Positions 5,623 to 11,780 of a stretch of DNA of 11,780 nucleotides are shown in pieces. Location of the stretch: contig URND01000094.1 in assembly GCA_900549105.1 (NCBI GenBank), forward strand, positions 1 through 11,780. The letters run 5' to 3'. Source of the stretch: an uncultured Eubacteriales bacterium. GTDB lineage: Bacteria > Bacillota > Clostridia > Lachnospirales > Lachnospiraceae. Each line of letters begins with the position of its first letter. Position 1 is the first letter of the stretch. The translations under genes were made by a program, and so were the position numbers. The notes under the pieces are model-generated. The model saw only the letters and a list, made by a program, of their open reading frames with translations. It was not told where the DNA came from and made no database searches.

Positions 5623-6963
5623 TTATTTCCTTGACTTATTCGCAAATTTTGTATAATTCGGAAGCCAGACCAGTTCCACCGTCCCAATCGGGCCGTTACG
5701 CTGTTTGGCAATAATAATCTCGGATATATTTTTCTTATCCGTATCTTTATTATAATAATCATCCCTGTAAATAAACATCACCACATCCGCATCCTGCTCG
5801 ATTGCCCCGGATTCACGCAAATCCGACAGAATCGGCCGATGATCCGGCCGGGTCTCACAGGCCCGCGACAACTGGGACAGGGCAATCACCGGCGCATTAA
5901 TCTCTCTGGCCAAGGCCTTTAAAGAACGGGAAATATCTGAAATCTCCTGCTGTCTTGAATCAGTCCGCTTGCTGCCGCCGCTCATAAGCTGTAAATAATC
6001 AATGATAACCAGCCCCAGATTATTTTCAAGCTTAAATTTCCGGCACTTTGAACGGAGCTCAGAAATAGAAATACCGGGAGTATCATCAATAATCAGCGGA
6101 GCCTTACTAATGTCTCCGGCGCTCTCAATGAGCTTTTCCCAATCATTGGCACTCAGATTCCCGGTACGAATCAACTGGGAATCCACCTTGGATTCCATCG
6201 AAAGCAGACGGTTGACCAACTGATCCTTTGACATTTCCAGGCTGAATATGGCCGTTGGCACTTTATTTTTCACGGCAATATACTGGGCCAGATTTAAGAC
6301 AAAGGCCGTTTTCCCCATGGATGGACGGGCAGCGACAAGAATTAAATCCGACGGCTGAAAACCGGATGTCTTATAATCCAAATCGTAAAAACCGGTAGCC
6401 AGCCCGGTGACGGTTCCTTTATGTTTGGCCGCCAGCTCAATCTTATCAATAACGCTCAAAACCACATCCCGTATCGGCACAAAATCATCCGCGCTTTTTT
6501 TCTGAAGCAAATCAAAAATTTTCTTTTCCGTGTCCTCCAGAATCTGGTCCAGGGGCTCTTTTCCGAGATAACAGGTATTCGCAATCTCTTCATTCGCTTT
6601 AATCATCCTGCGCAGAAGGGCCTTTTCCGCCACAGTTTCCGCATAATATTTAACGTTGGCCGAAAGCGGTACATCGTTTACTATACCGCTGATAAATTCC
6701 ACGCTGGTCAACTCGGGCGGAACGTCCTTATTCTTCAGCCGTTCCTGAAGCGTCACCAAATCTACCGGCTTATCTTCCCCGTACAGCTCCGTCATCACAT
6801 CAAAAAGAATTCCATATTGTCTCTGATAAAAATCATCGCTTCCTATGATTTCTGAAGCGGTCACAATAGCGTCCGCATCCATAAGCATGGCGCCGATAAC
6901 CGCCCGTTCCGCCTCATCGCTATGCGGTAATATTCTTTTGATTAACGCTTCATCCATCGCCAT
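5623..6963 (-). CDS. dnaB: Replicative DNA helicase DnaB (Bacillus DnaC)
   Basis: This is the hexameric helicase that unwinds DNA at the replication fork and recruits primase. The 446-residue protein has the N-terminal DnaB domain (about 10-110), a linker helix, and a RecA-like motor (about 185-446). Walker A is ARPSMGKT (212-219), Walker B ends in LVIIDYLQL (around Asp322), and KQRNGPIG near 420 carries the arginine finger. Length is normal and there is no intein. The start is ATG 6963: GGAGG lies 6 nt upstream inside the last codons of rplI, while a TTG further upstream would put that site inside the coding region. It begins 1 nt after the rplI stop, so translation is probably coupled. The order gdpP-rplI-dnaB is conserved in Firmicutes. 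Confidence 0.97.
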   Translation of the reverse strand: MAMDEALIKRILPHSDEAERAVIGAMLMDADAIVTASEIIGSDDFYQRQYGILFDVMTELYGEDKPVDLVTLQERLKNKDVPPELTSVEFISGIVNDVPLSANVKYYAETVAEKALLRRMIKANEEIANTCYLGKEPLDQILEDTEKKIFDLLQKKSADDFVPIRDVVLSVIDKIELAAKHKGTVTGLATGFYDLDYKTSGFQPSDLILVAARPSMGKTAFVLNLAQYIAVKNKVPTAIFSLEMSKDQLVNRLLSMESKVDSQLIRTGNLSANDWEKLIESAGDISKAPLIIDDTPGISISELRSKCRKFKLENNLGLVIIDYLQLMSGGSKRTDSRQQEISDISRSLKALAREINAPVIALSQLSRACETRPDHRPILSDLRESGAIEQDADVVMFIYRDDYYNKDTDKKNISEIIIAKQRNGPIGTVELVWLPNYTKFANKSRK

Positions 6964-6964
6964 A

Positions 6965-7411
6965 TCAGGCCTCCACAACCTTCACTTTCAATTCTGCCGT
7001 TACCTTCGGATGTACTTTATAAGGCACGATAACCGTTCCCACCATCCGAATCGGCTCCTGCAGATTTAATTTTTTCTTATCAATATCCAGATTCAACTGA
7101 GTTTTTGCTGCCGCTGCAATTTCCTTTGTGGAAACGGAACCGAATACTCGTCCGCCCTCACCGGTCTTAATCGACACCGTAACAACTTTTTCCTTTAATT
7201 CCTCAGCAAATACTTTTGCCGCTTCAAGCTGTTCTTTGGCAACTTTCTCTTCATTCGCCTTTTTCAGCTTCAGATCGTTCATATTCCTGGCCGTAGCCTC
7301 CAAACCAAGCTTTTTCTTTAAAATAAAGTTTCTCGCATAACCTTCATTAACTTCCACAAGCTCGCCTTTCTTTCCAAGGCTTTTTACATCTTCCAATAAA
7401 ATAACTTTCAT
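6965..7411 (-). CDS. rplI: 50S ribosomal protein L9
   Basis: L9 binds 23S rRNA and helps keep the reading frame during translation. The 148-residue protein has the N-terminal RNA-binding domain (MKVILLEDVKSLGKKGE, NEGYARNFILKK), the long connecting helix (about 45-75) and the C-terminal domain (GRVFGSVSTKEIA, ending VKVVEA). Its length matches bacterial L9. ATG 7411 directly follows the TAG of gdpP with no gap, and its ribosome site GAAGGAG lies inside the end of gdpP. Its own last codons carry the ribosome site of dnaB. Expression therefore depends on the gdpP promoter; I saw no clear internal promoter. Confidence 0.97.
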   Translation of the reverse strand: MKVILLEDVKSLGKKGELVEVNEGYARNFILKKKLGLEATARNMNDLKLKKANEEKVAKEQLEAAKVFAEELKEKVVTVSIKTGEGGRVFGSVSTKEIAAAAKTQLNLDIDKKKLNLQEPIRMVGTVIVPYKVHPKVTAELKVKVVEA

Positions 7412-9460
7412 CTATATCGCTCCTTCTTTTTTCATATCTGCTATCGTCCGCTTCACAAGTTCCATTCCCTGGGCCTCCGTCATATTCTGAAGCTGTGCGC
7501 CGGCAATAGTGCTGTGACCGCCGCCGCCAATCCGCTCCATAACAAGCTGGACATTGATTCCATCCTCACCCTCCATCGACCGGGCGCTGACATAAATCGT
7601 CTCCTTCACACGGGTAAAGACAAAGGATGCTTTTATTCCCGTAATATTCAAAAGTTCATTTGCCACCTGGGCTCCGACAATTGTCGGGCTTTCCAGCCCC
7701 TCCGCCGGGCAGGAAGCATAAGCCATATCATTTTCCATTTCCGCATGGCGCACCGCTTCTGCGCGGGCCCTGTAGATTTCCATGCTGTCTCTGAAAGCCA
7801 GATGGACGCGGGTAATATCCGCACCGCTTTTTTTCAGGAAGGCGGCGGCCTCAAAGGTTCGCACACCCGTCTTGCTGGAAAAATTATTGGTATCAATCAT
7901 CAGCCCTGCAAACATGGCGTCCGCCTCAATCGGGCGCAGTTTGACGCCATCCGTAATATACTGTAAAATCTCGGCAACCATCTCGCAGGCCGACGAAGCA
8001 TAAGGCTCGATATAGGATAATACAGGGCTTTCGATGGATTCGCTGCTCTGCCGGTGATGGTCCAAAATAACCACAGTTTTTGTCCGATTCAAAAGTTCCG
8101 GCCCTTCCGTATAGGACGGCCGATTCACATCTACCACAACAAGGGCTGTTTCCATATTCATGATGGCCGCGGCCTCACTGCTGCGCAGGAACATGTCCGG
8201 CTCATAATCCGGATTATTTTTAAATTTATTAATAATCGGACGCACTGATGTGGTAATCTCGTTGATGACAATATGGGCCGGCTTATTCAGGGATTTTGCC
8301 GCCCGATATACGCCGATAGCCGAACCGAAGGAATCCACATCCCCAATCTTATGCCCCATAATGATAACCTGGTCTTTTCCAAGAATAATCTGTTTCAGGG
8401 CATGGGCCTTAACACGGGCTTTAACACGGGTTCCCTTTTCCACCTGTTTTGTCTTACCGCCGTAATAAGAAATCTTATCCCCCGCTTTGACAACCGCCTG
8501 GTCGCCGCCCCGGCCCAGCGCCAAATCGATAGCATTCTGAGCCCATGTATAGGACTGTCCATAGGAAATCGCATTCATGCCAACGCCGATACACATGGTC
8601 ACGGACATTTCATTTCCGATATTAATCTCCCGGACTTCATCCAAAATAGAAAAGCGGCTGGACTGAATCGCCGCCATATGCTTATGATTCACTACAAAGG
8701 AATATCTGTCCTTTTCCACCTTTGTGATGATGGCATCATAAGACTGCATGTACTTGGTTATCTTTCGCTCGATTAACGCCGCCAGAAGCGAACGCCGCAC
8801 TTCCTCCGTGCTGTTCATAGCCTCCTCAAAATTATCGATAAAAATAATACCGGCTACAAGCTTCTGCTCCTGATTTTCCCGGATATAACGGCGGATATCC
8901 GTTTCATCAAACATAAACATCGCAATCAAAAGATTTTCCGGATGGTTGAAGCCAACCAGATCATTATGTTCGGCAAAATCCTCCACATGCATCCGGCAAA
9001 ACTCTGTGCGGTATACCCTGTCTTCATGAACAATCTCCAGATAACTCTTCTCTTCCATTTTGAAAATTTTCTGAAGGTCTAAGGACGGAAATATACTCTG
9101 GATATTCTTGTGGACGGCCAGATTGCCGATCAACCGGGTCAGGGCTTCATTTTCCCACATCAATTTCCCTGTACCATCAAGAACACCGTATGGCACTTCC
9201 AATTCATGAAGCAGTTTTTTTTGTACCTGTCCATATTGAAGCCCGAAATTTATCAGTTCTTCCGTAATCGCCGGTTTTGAATAAAAGGATACAACGATGG
9301 AAAACACAAGATGGACAAGAAAAAATGCGCCCATCAGCATGCCGGCTTTATGGTCAATGACCGTAACTCCGAGCGTCATAAATCCAACAATAATATTCAA
9401 TATAATCGGCCATCTCAGGTACCACTTCAAACGCCCTTTGATTTCCATATCGTTTTTCAT
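7412..9460 (-). CDS. gdpP: Cyclic-di-AMP phosphodiesterase GdpP (YybT family)
   Basis: This membrane enzyme hydrolyses c-di-AMP to pApA and so affects potassium balance, osmolyte uptake and beta-lactam tolerance. The 682-residue protein has two membrane helices (about 16-34 and 41-58), a PAS-like domain (about 84-140), a degenerate GGDEF domain (about 175-305) and DHH/DHHA1 catalytic domains (about 365-675). The metal site is intact: MGHKIGDVDS (368-377, His370, Asp374, Asp376), Asp444, DHH (467-469), Asp523; GGGGHSTIAGAQ (645-656) is the DHHA1 substrate motif. It is slightly longer than the Bacillus protein (659). ATG 9460 has AGAGG (9472-9468) 7 nt upstream. It is the first gene of the operon with rplI and dnaB, linking second-messenger turnover to growth genes. 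Confidence 0.96.
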   Translation of the reverse strand: MKNDMEIKGRLKWYLRWPIILNIIVGFMTLGVTVIDHKAGMLMGAFFLVHLVFSIVVSFYSKPAITEELINFGLQYGQVQKKLLHELEVPYGVLDGTGKLMWENEALTRLIGNLAVHKNIQSIFPSLDLQKIFKMEEKSYLEIVHEDRVYRTEFCRMHVEDFAEHNDLVGFNHPENLLIAMFMFDETDIRRYIRENQEQKLVAGIIFIDNFEEAMNSTEEVRRSLLAALIERKITKYMQSYDAIITKVEKDRYSFVVNHKHMAAIQSSRFSILDEVREINIGNEMSVTMCIGVGMNAISYGQSYTWAQNAIDLALGRGGDQAVVKAGDKISYYGGKTKQVEKGTRVKARVKAHALKQIILGKDQVIIMGHKIGDVDSFGSAIGVYRAAKSLNKPAHIVINEITTSVRPIINKFKNNPDYEPDMFLRSSEAAAIMNMETALVVVDVNRPSYTEGPELLNRTKTVVILDHHRQSSESIESPVLSYIEPYASSACEMVAEILQYITDGVKLRPIEADAMFAGLMIDTNNFSSKTGVRTFEAAAFLKKSGADITRVHLAFRDSMEIYRARAEAVRHAEMENDMAYASCPAEGLESPTIVGAQVANELLNITGIKASFVFTRVKETIYVSARSMEGEDGINVQLVMERIGGGGHSTIAGAQLQNMTEAQGMELVKRTIADMKKEGAI

Positions 9461-9517
9461 TATCTTACCTCTTTTTTTCTGAATATTTTCAATACAGATA
9501 AAAGCAACTTATCCTAT

Positions 9518-9546
9518 ATTATAGCATTTTACGAAGTTCTGGTAAA
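9518..9546 (-). promoter_or_regulatory. gdpP operon promoter
   Basis: On the minus strand: -35 TTTACC (9546-9541), 17-nt spacer, extended -10 TGCTATAAT with TATAAT at 9523-9518. Confidence 0.7.
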
Positions 9547-9558
9547 CACTTTTCTCTA

Positions 9559-9587
9559 TTTCAAAATGAGTGAATCTATAGTATAAT
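9559..9587 (+). promoter_or_regulatory. Promoter of the DJ-1/C_GCAxxG_C_C operon
   Basis: -35 TTTCAA (9559-9564), 17-nt spacer, -10 TATAAT (9582-9587). The -35 is only 12 bp from the -35 of the divergent gdpP promoter. Confidence 0.65.
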
Positions 9588-9627
9588 AGGGGCAATTAGA
9601 AATACAATTGAAGGAAGGTGACCTAAT

Positions 9628-10185
9628 ATGAGTCGAGTTTGTATATTTTTTGCTCCTGGTCTTGAAGAAATCGAAGGTTTAACCGTTGTTGATTTGATGC
9701 GCCGTGCCGATATCCCTATCAGTATCGTTTCTATCGGCGATACGCCGGAAGTCACCGGCGCCCACGGCATCCGCATTACTGCCGACTGTTGTTTTGCCGA
9801 TATGGACTTTTCCGACACCGAGATGCTTGTTCTGCCGGGCGGCGCCCCGGGAACCTGTAATCTGAATGCCTGCGAACCTCTCAAGGCTCTTTTAAAGGAC
9901 TTCTATGAGAAAGGCAAATATATCGGCGCTATATGCGCCGCACCGATGGTCCTCGGCCATTTGGGCTTTTTAAACGGCCGGAAGGCAACCTGTTATCCGG
10001 GCTTCGAAAAAGATTTGATCGGAGCCGACCATGTAACGGATGACGCTGTCGTTGACGGACATATTATTACAAGCCGCGGCCTCGGCACCGCTATCGAATT
10101 CGCCGCAGCCCTGATCAGCCTGCTCACCGACACGGCTACTGCCGAAAATATAAAACAGTCTGTAATGTATACAAAGGAGAAATAA
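9628..10185 (+). CDS. DJ-1/PfpI family protein
   Basis: This is a cytoplasmic class I glutamine amidotransferase-like fold protein. DJ-1 relatives act as oxidation sensors, glyoxalases or deglycase-like enzymes; which applies here cannot be told. The 185-residue protein has the conserved Glu16 near the N-terminus (LEEIEG), LPGGAPGT (69-76), the nucleophile-elbow Cys103 in GAICAAPMVL, and SRGLGTAIEFA (149-159), close to human DJ-1. Length and motifs match the bacterial YajL-like DJ-1 branch. ATG 9628 follows AAGGAAGGTGA (9611-9621). It ends 2 nt before the C_GCAxxG_C_C gene, which must share its message. Confidence 0.93.
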   Translation: MSRVCIFFAPGLEEIEGLTVVDLMRRADIPISIVSIGDTPEVTGAHGIRITADCCFADMDFSDTEMLVLPGGAPGTCNLNACEPLKALLKDFYEKGKYIGAICAAPMVLGHLGFLNGRKATCYPGFEKDLIGADHVTDDAVVDGHIITSRGLGTAIEFAAALISLLTDTATAENIKQSVMYTKEK

Positions 10186-10187
10186 TA

Positions 10188-10598
10188 ATGTCAGACAGAA
10201 TAACAAAAGCATTAGAGAATCACGATAAAAATTATAACTGCTGCCAGTCTGTTGCCTGCGCTTTCTGCGATTTGGTAGGCGTTGATGAGGAAACCATGTT
10301 TAAAGCCGGCGAAGCCTTCGGCCTTGGCATGGGCGGTATGCACGGCACCTGCGGCGCTATTGCCGGAGCAGTCCTTCTGGCCGGTTTCAAAAACAGTACC
10401 GCCAATCTGGATGCTCCAAACTCAAAAGCAGACACCTATAAGCTGTCCGCCGCCATTGTCAAAGAATTCCAGGAGAAAAACGGCGCTATCGCCTGCCGTG
10501 ATTTAAAAGGTGTTGGAACAGGCAAAGTTCTTCGCTCCTGCCCGGGCTGCATTGAAGACGCAGCACGGATTGCCGAAGAAATTCTTGAGTTCAAATAA
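10188..10598 (+). CDS. C_GCAxxG_C_C family (putative redox) protein
   Basis: The 136-residue protein belongs to the C_GCAxxG_C_C family, common in anaerobes and sometimes fused or adjacent to redox enzymes; its function is not established. The conserved cysteines are present: Cys18-Cys19 (NCCQSV), Cys55 in GTCGAIAGA (53-61), Cys103, and Cys118/Cys121 (CPGC) near the end. The glycine-rich turn FGLGMGGMHGTCG is typical. The pattern suggests a disulfide or metal centre. ATG 10188 lies 8 nt after AAAGGAG (10173-10179), which is inside the end of the DJ-1 gene, so the two are translated from one message. A strong terminator follows. Confidence 0.9.
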   Translation: MSDRITKALENHDKNYNCCQSVACAFCDLVGVDEETMFKAGEAFGLGMGGMHGTCGAIAGAVLLAGFKNSTANLDAPNSKADTYKLSAAIVKEFQEKNGAIACRDLKGVGTGKVLRSCPGCIEDAARIAEEILEFK

Positions 10599-10623
10599 TA
10601 ATGGAATATCTCTCAAGCACAAA

Positions 10624-10662
10624 ACAGGAACTCCGAATAACTATCCGGAGTTCCCGTTTTTT
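10624..10662. terminator. Bidirectional terminator after the C_GCAxxG_C_C gene
   Basis: The perfect 9-bp stem GGAACTCCG (10627-10635)/CGGAGTTCC (10646-10654) extends by AC/GT beyond one mismatch. T6 (10657-10662) follows on the + strand; on the - strand the tail is a shorter run, TTTT, serving the convergent gene. Confidence 0.85.
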
Positions 10663-10689
10663 ATACAATAAAATTTTTTTGCAATATAC

Positions 10690-11031
10690 TTATCGGTTGA
10701 CGTCCTTATCCTTCGTGGATTTATGGGCAGCATCACGAATACTGACATTTTGTCCGCCTTTCACCTTTGATGCGCTGTTCAATTTCGGCTGCTTCTTCCC
10801 GCTTTCGGATACTGTTTTGGAATTTTTGTTCTTCTTATTCCCCTTCATCTGAGCAGCTTTTTCTTTTTCCTTCTTCTTTTCGGCACGCTTTTTGAAATCA
10901 AGATAAACACAATACAAAACAATGGCTGCGCTGAAAATACACATATAAAACTGTTCCGTGCTCTGCTGATATCCGAAATAAACCATCACGCAGGCACATG
11001 CGGCAATAAGAATGTACACAATAATAAACAT
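10690..11031 (-). CDS. Small membrane protein with lysine-rich cytoplasmic tail, unknown function
   Basis: I do not recognise the family. The 113-residue protein has two hydrophobic helices (about 1-20 and 27-45) separated by a short polar turn (GYQQSTEQF), then a tail of about 65 residues rich in Lys, Ser, Asn and Gln (KKRAEKKKEKEK and onward), probably disordered. The positive-inside rule puts the tail in the cytoplasm, so both ends are inside and the protein is a hairpin in the membrane. Such tails could touch nucleic acid or the membrane surface; this is inference. ATG 11031 has AGGAGA (11044-11039) 7 nt upstream. It has its own promoter in the gap after the permease gene, and converges on the C_GCAxxG_C_C gene. 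Confidence 0.75.
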   Translation of the reverse strand: MFIIVYILIAACACVMVYFGYQQSTEQFYMCIFSAAIVLYCVYLDFKKRAEKKKEKEKAAQMKGNKKNKNSKTVSESGKKQPKLNSASKVKGGQNVSIRDAAHKSTKDKDVNR

Positions 11032-11051
11032 GTCAAGCTCTCCTGTCCCCT

Positions 11052-11089
11052 TATAAAATAGGGGGCCATCGCATAAAGCAATGACCCTC
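11052..11089 (-). terminator. Hairpin after the permease gene, also at the 5' end of the next transcript
   Basis: On the minus strand the stem GAGGGTCATTGC/GCGATGGCCCCC has a 5-nt loop (11077-11073) and is followed by TATTTTAT. Two G-U wobbles make it pair on the minus strand where the + strand would have C/A mismatches, so the minus-strand RNA is the functional form. The U-tract is weak. Confidence 0.6.
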
Positions 11090-11093
11090 CATT

Positions 11094-11122
11094 AGTATAA
11101 TCTTATTTGTTAAAGACGTCAA
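11094..11122 (-). promoter_or_regulatory. Promoter of the small basic membrane protein gene
   Basis: On the minus strand: -35 TTGACG (11122-11117), 17-nt spacer, -10 TATACT (11099-11094). The predicted start near 11087 coincides with the base of the hairpin 11061-11089. Confidence 0.65.
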
Positions 11123-11142
11123 TCCTTTTTTCAATCACAAAT

Positions 11143-11780
11143 TTACTGGAGAACAGTTACCAGTCCCAGATTCATAACGATGAAGGATACAACAACTACA
11201 ACGATACAGTATGTGATACACGGTACAAAGTTCTTACGGATAATTCTACCTTCGTTACCGATTGTACCTGTTGTTGCACAGGCAGAAACAACGTTGTTAA
11301 CACAAACCATATTACCAATGGCGCCACCGTTATTCTGAAGAGCAACGATAAGAACCTGAGGCAGAGCAACCATAGTGGCTGTCTCAAACTGCAGACCGGA
11401 GAACAGTGTATTGGATACAGTGTTGGAACCGGACATAAAAGCACCGAGCACACCAATCAGCGGAGCGATGATGATATAAGCGCCTCTGAAGATGGAACCA
11501 AGACCGTCGGCCATCATGGTCAACATGGAACCAAGTCCTTTTTCTGCACCGTCCATCAAATATGTAACTGTAACTGCGTCATTTGCAGAGTTACGGAAAA
11601 TGTAAACCATGGCTACACCGAAGAGAAGGGCAATGGCAGCGCCCTTAACCTGATTCAGAGAATCCACCCACGCCGTCTTAACAGCATCGCCGCTCATCTT
11701 ATGAATACCGATGGTAATAATAGCTACGATAATGAAAATAATACCTGGGCACCAGAGAATTGCCCAACTCCAGTTAATGA
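11143..11780 (-). CDS. L-lactate permease (LldP/GlcA family), 3' part, cut by window edge
   Basis: This is the C-terminal part (about 211 residues) of a proton-coupled lactate/glycolate permease; full-length members are about 500-550 residues. The frame stays open to the window end, so the ATG at 11697 is internal, not the start. About five membrane helices are visible. Family signatures are GSNTVSNTLFSGLQ, matching GSDTSSNALFSSLQ of Escherichia coli LldP, and GGAIGNMVCVNNVVSACATTG, matching the GGVTGKMISPQSIAIACA region. In place of the usual K-M-I-S-P-Q it has N-M-V-C-V-N-N, a divergent binding-region sequence. The promoter and any lactate dehydrogenase or Etf partners would lie outside the window to the right. 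Fermenting Clostridia use such permeases to take up or release lactate. Confidence 0.85.
   Translation of the reverse strand, partial: INWSWAILWCPGIIFIIVAIITIGIHKMSGDAVKTAWVDSLNQVKGAAIALLFGVAMVYIFRNSANDAVTVTYLMDGAEKGLGSMLTMMADGLGSIFRGAYIIIAPLIGVLGAFMSGSNTVSNTLFSGLQFETATMVALPQVLIVALQNNGGAIGNMVCVNNVVSACATTGTIGNEGRIIRKNFVPCITYCIVVVVVSFIVMNLGLVTVLQ

Noticed and set aside
5490..5762. Minus-strand open frame across the dnaB end and its terminator
   Set aside because: It overlaps dnaB in another frame and runs through the operon terminator; no ribosome site or family pattern.
8273..8776. Long plus-strand open frame opposite gdpP (167 codons)
   Set aside because: It is a shadow of gdpP, whose full-length frame carries all DHH motifs; no ribosome site and no recognisable domain.
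9576..9884. Minus-strand open frame opposite the DJ-1 gene
   Set aside because: It is antisense to a clear DJ-1 gene, crosses its promoter, and looks like low-complexity shadow sequence.

Overview
The window looks like chromosome from a low-to-mid GC Gram-positive anaerobe of the Clostridia, most likely a Lachnospiraceae-type gut bacterium; I do not name a genus. The grounds are strong AGGAGG ribosome sites, vegetative TTGNNN/TATAAT promoters, a MecA adaptor, the Firmicutes gdpP-rplI-dnaB cluster, a 2[4Fe-4S] ferredoxin, a C_GCAxxG_C_C protein and an LldP-type permease. There are no tRNAs, rRNAs, CRISPR arrays or insertion sequences. Most of the content is conserved core.

Layout. Bases 1-232 hold a compact type I toxin-antitoxin-like locus: a 28-codon hydrophobic holin-like toxin on the + strand and a converging, promoter-bearing antisense RNA on the - strand. 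Bases 257-2650 are a minus-strand two-gene unit: a two-pass membrane protein of unknown function, then a lipoprotein with an SH3-like and a GH18 domain. A 336-base gap without genes precedes mecA (+), which converges on a small DUF1858 gene (-) over a shared bidirectional terminator. The DUF1858 gene is divergent from a ferredoxin gene (+), with a Fur-like dyad between their promoters. A MerR-type protein with a coiled-coil repeat and a basic tail follows on the - strand with its own promoter and terminator.

Bases 5564-9546 are one minus-strand operon, gdpP-rplI-dnaB: c-di-AMP phosphodiesterase, ribosomal protein L9 and replicative helicase. The genes touch (0 and 1 nt gaps), each ribosome site lying inside the end of the gene before. 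Divergent from it is a two-gene operon of cysteine-centred proteins: a DJ-1/PfpI protein and a C_GCAxxG_C_C protein. It ends at a bidirectional terminator facing a small basic membrane protein gene (-). The right end is the 3' part of a lactate permease gene (-), cut by the window edge.

Functionally the window mixes growth and replication (gdpP-rplI-dnaB), proteolysis (MecA), redox and Fe-S chemistry (ferredoxin, DUF1858, DJ-1, C_GCAxxG_C_C), envelope functions (GH18 lipoprotein and partner) and lactate transport. The strongest candidate for something overlooked is the toxin/antisense RNA locus at the left edge, because the toxin is too short for routine gene calling. All promoter and RNA calls were made by eye and are not experimental.
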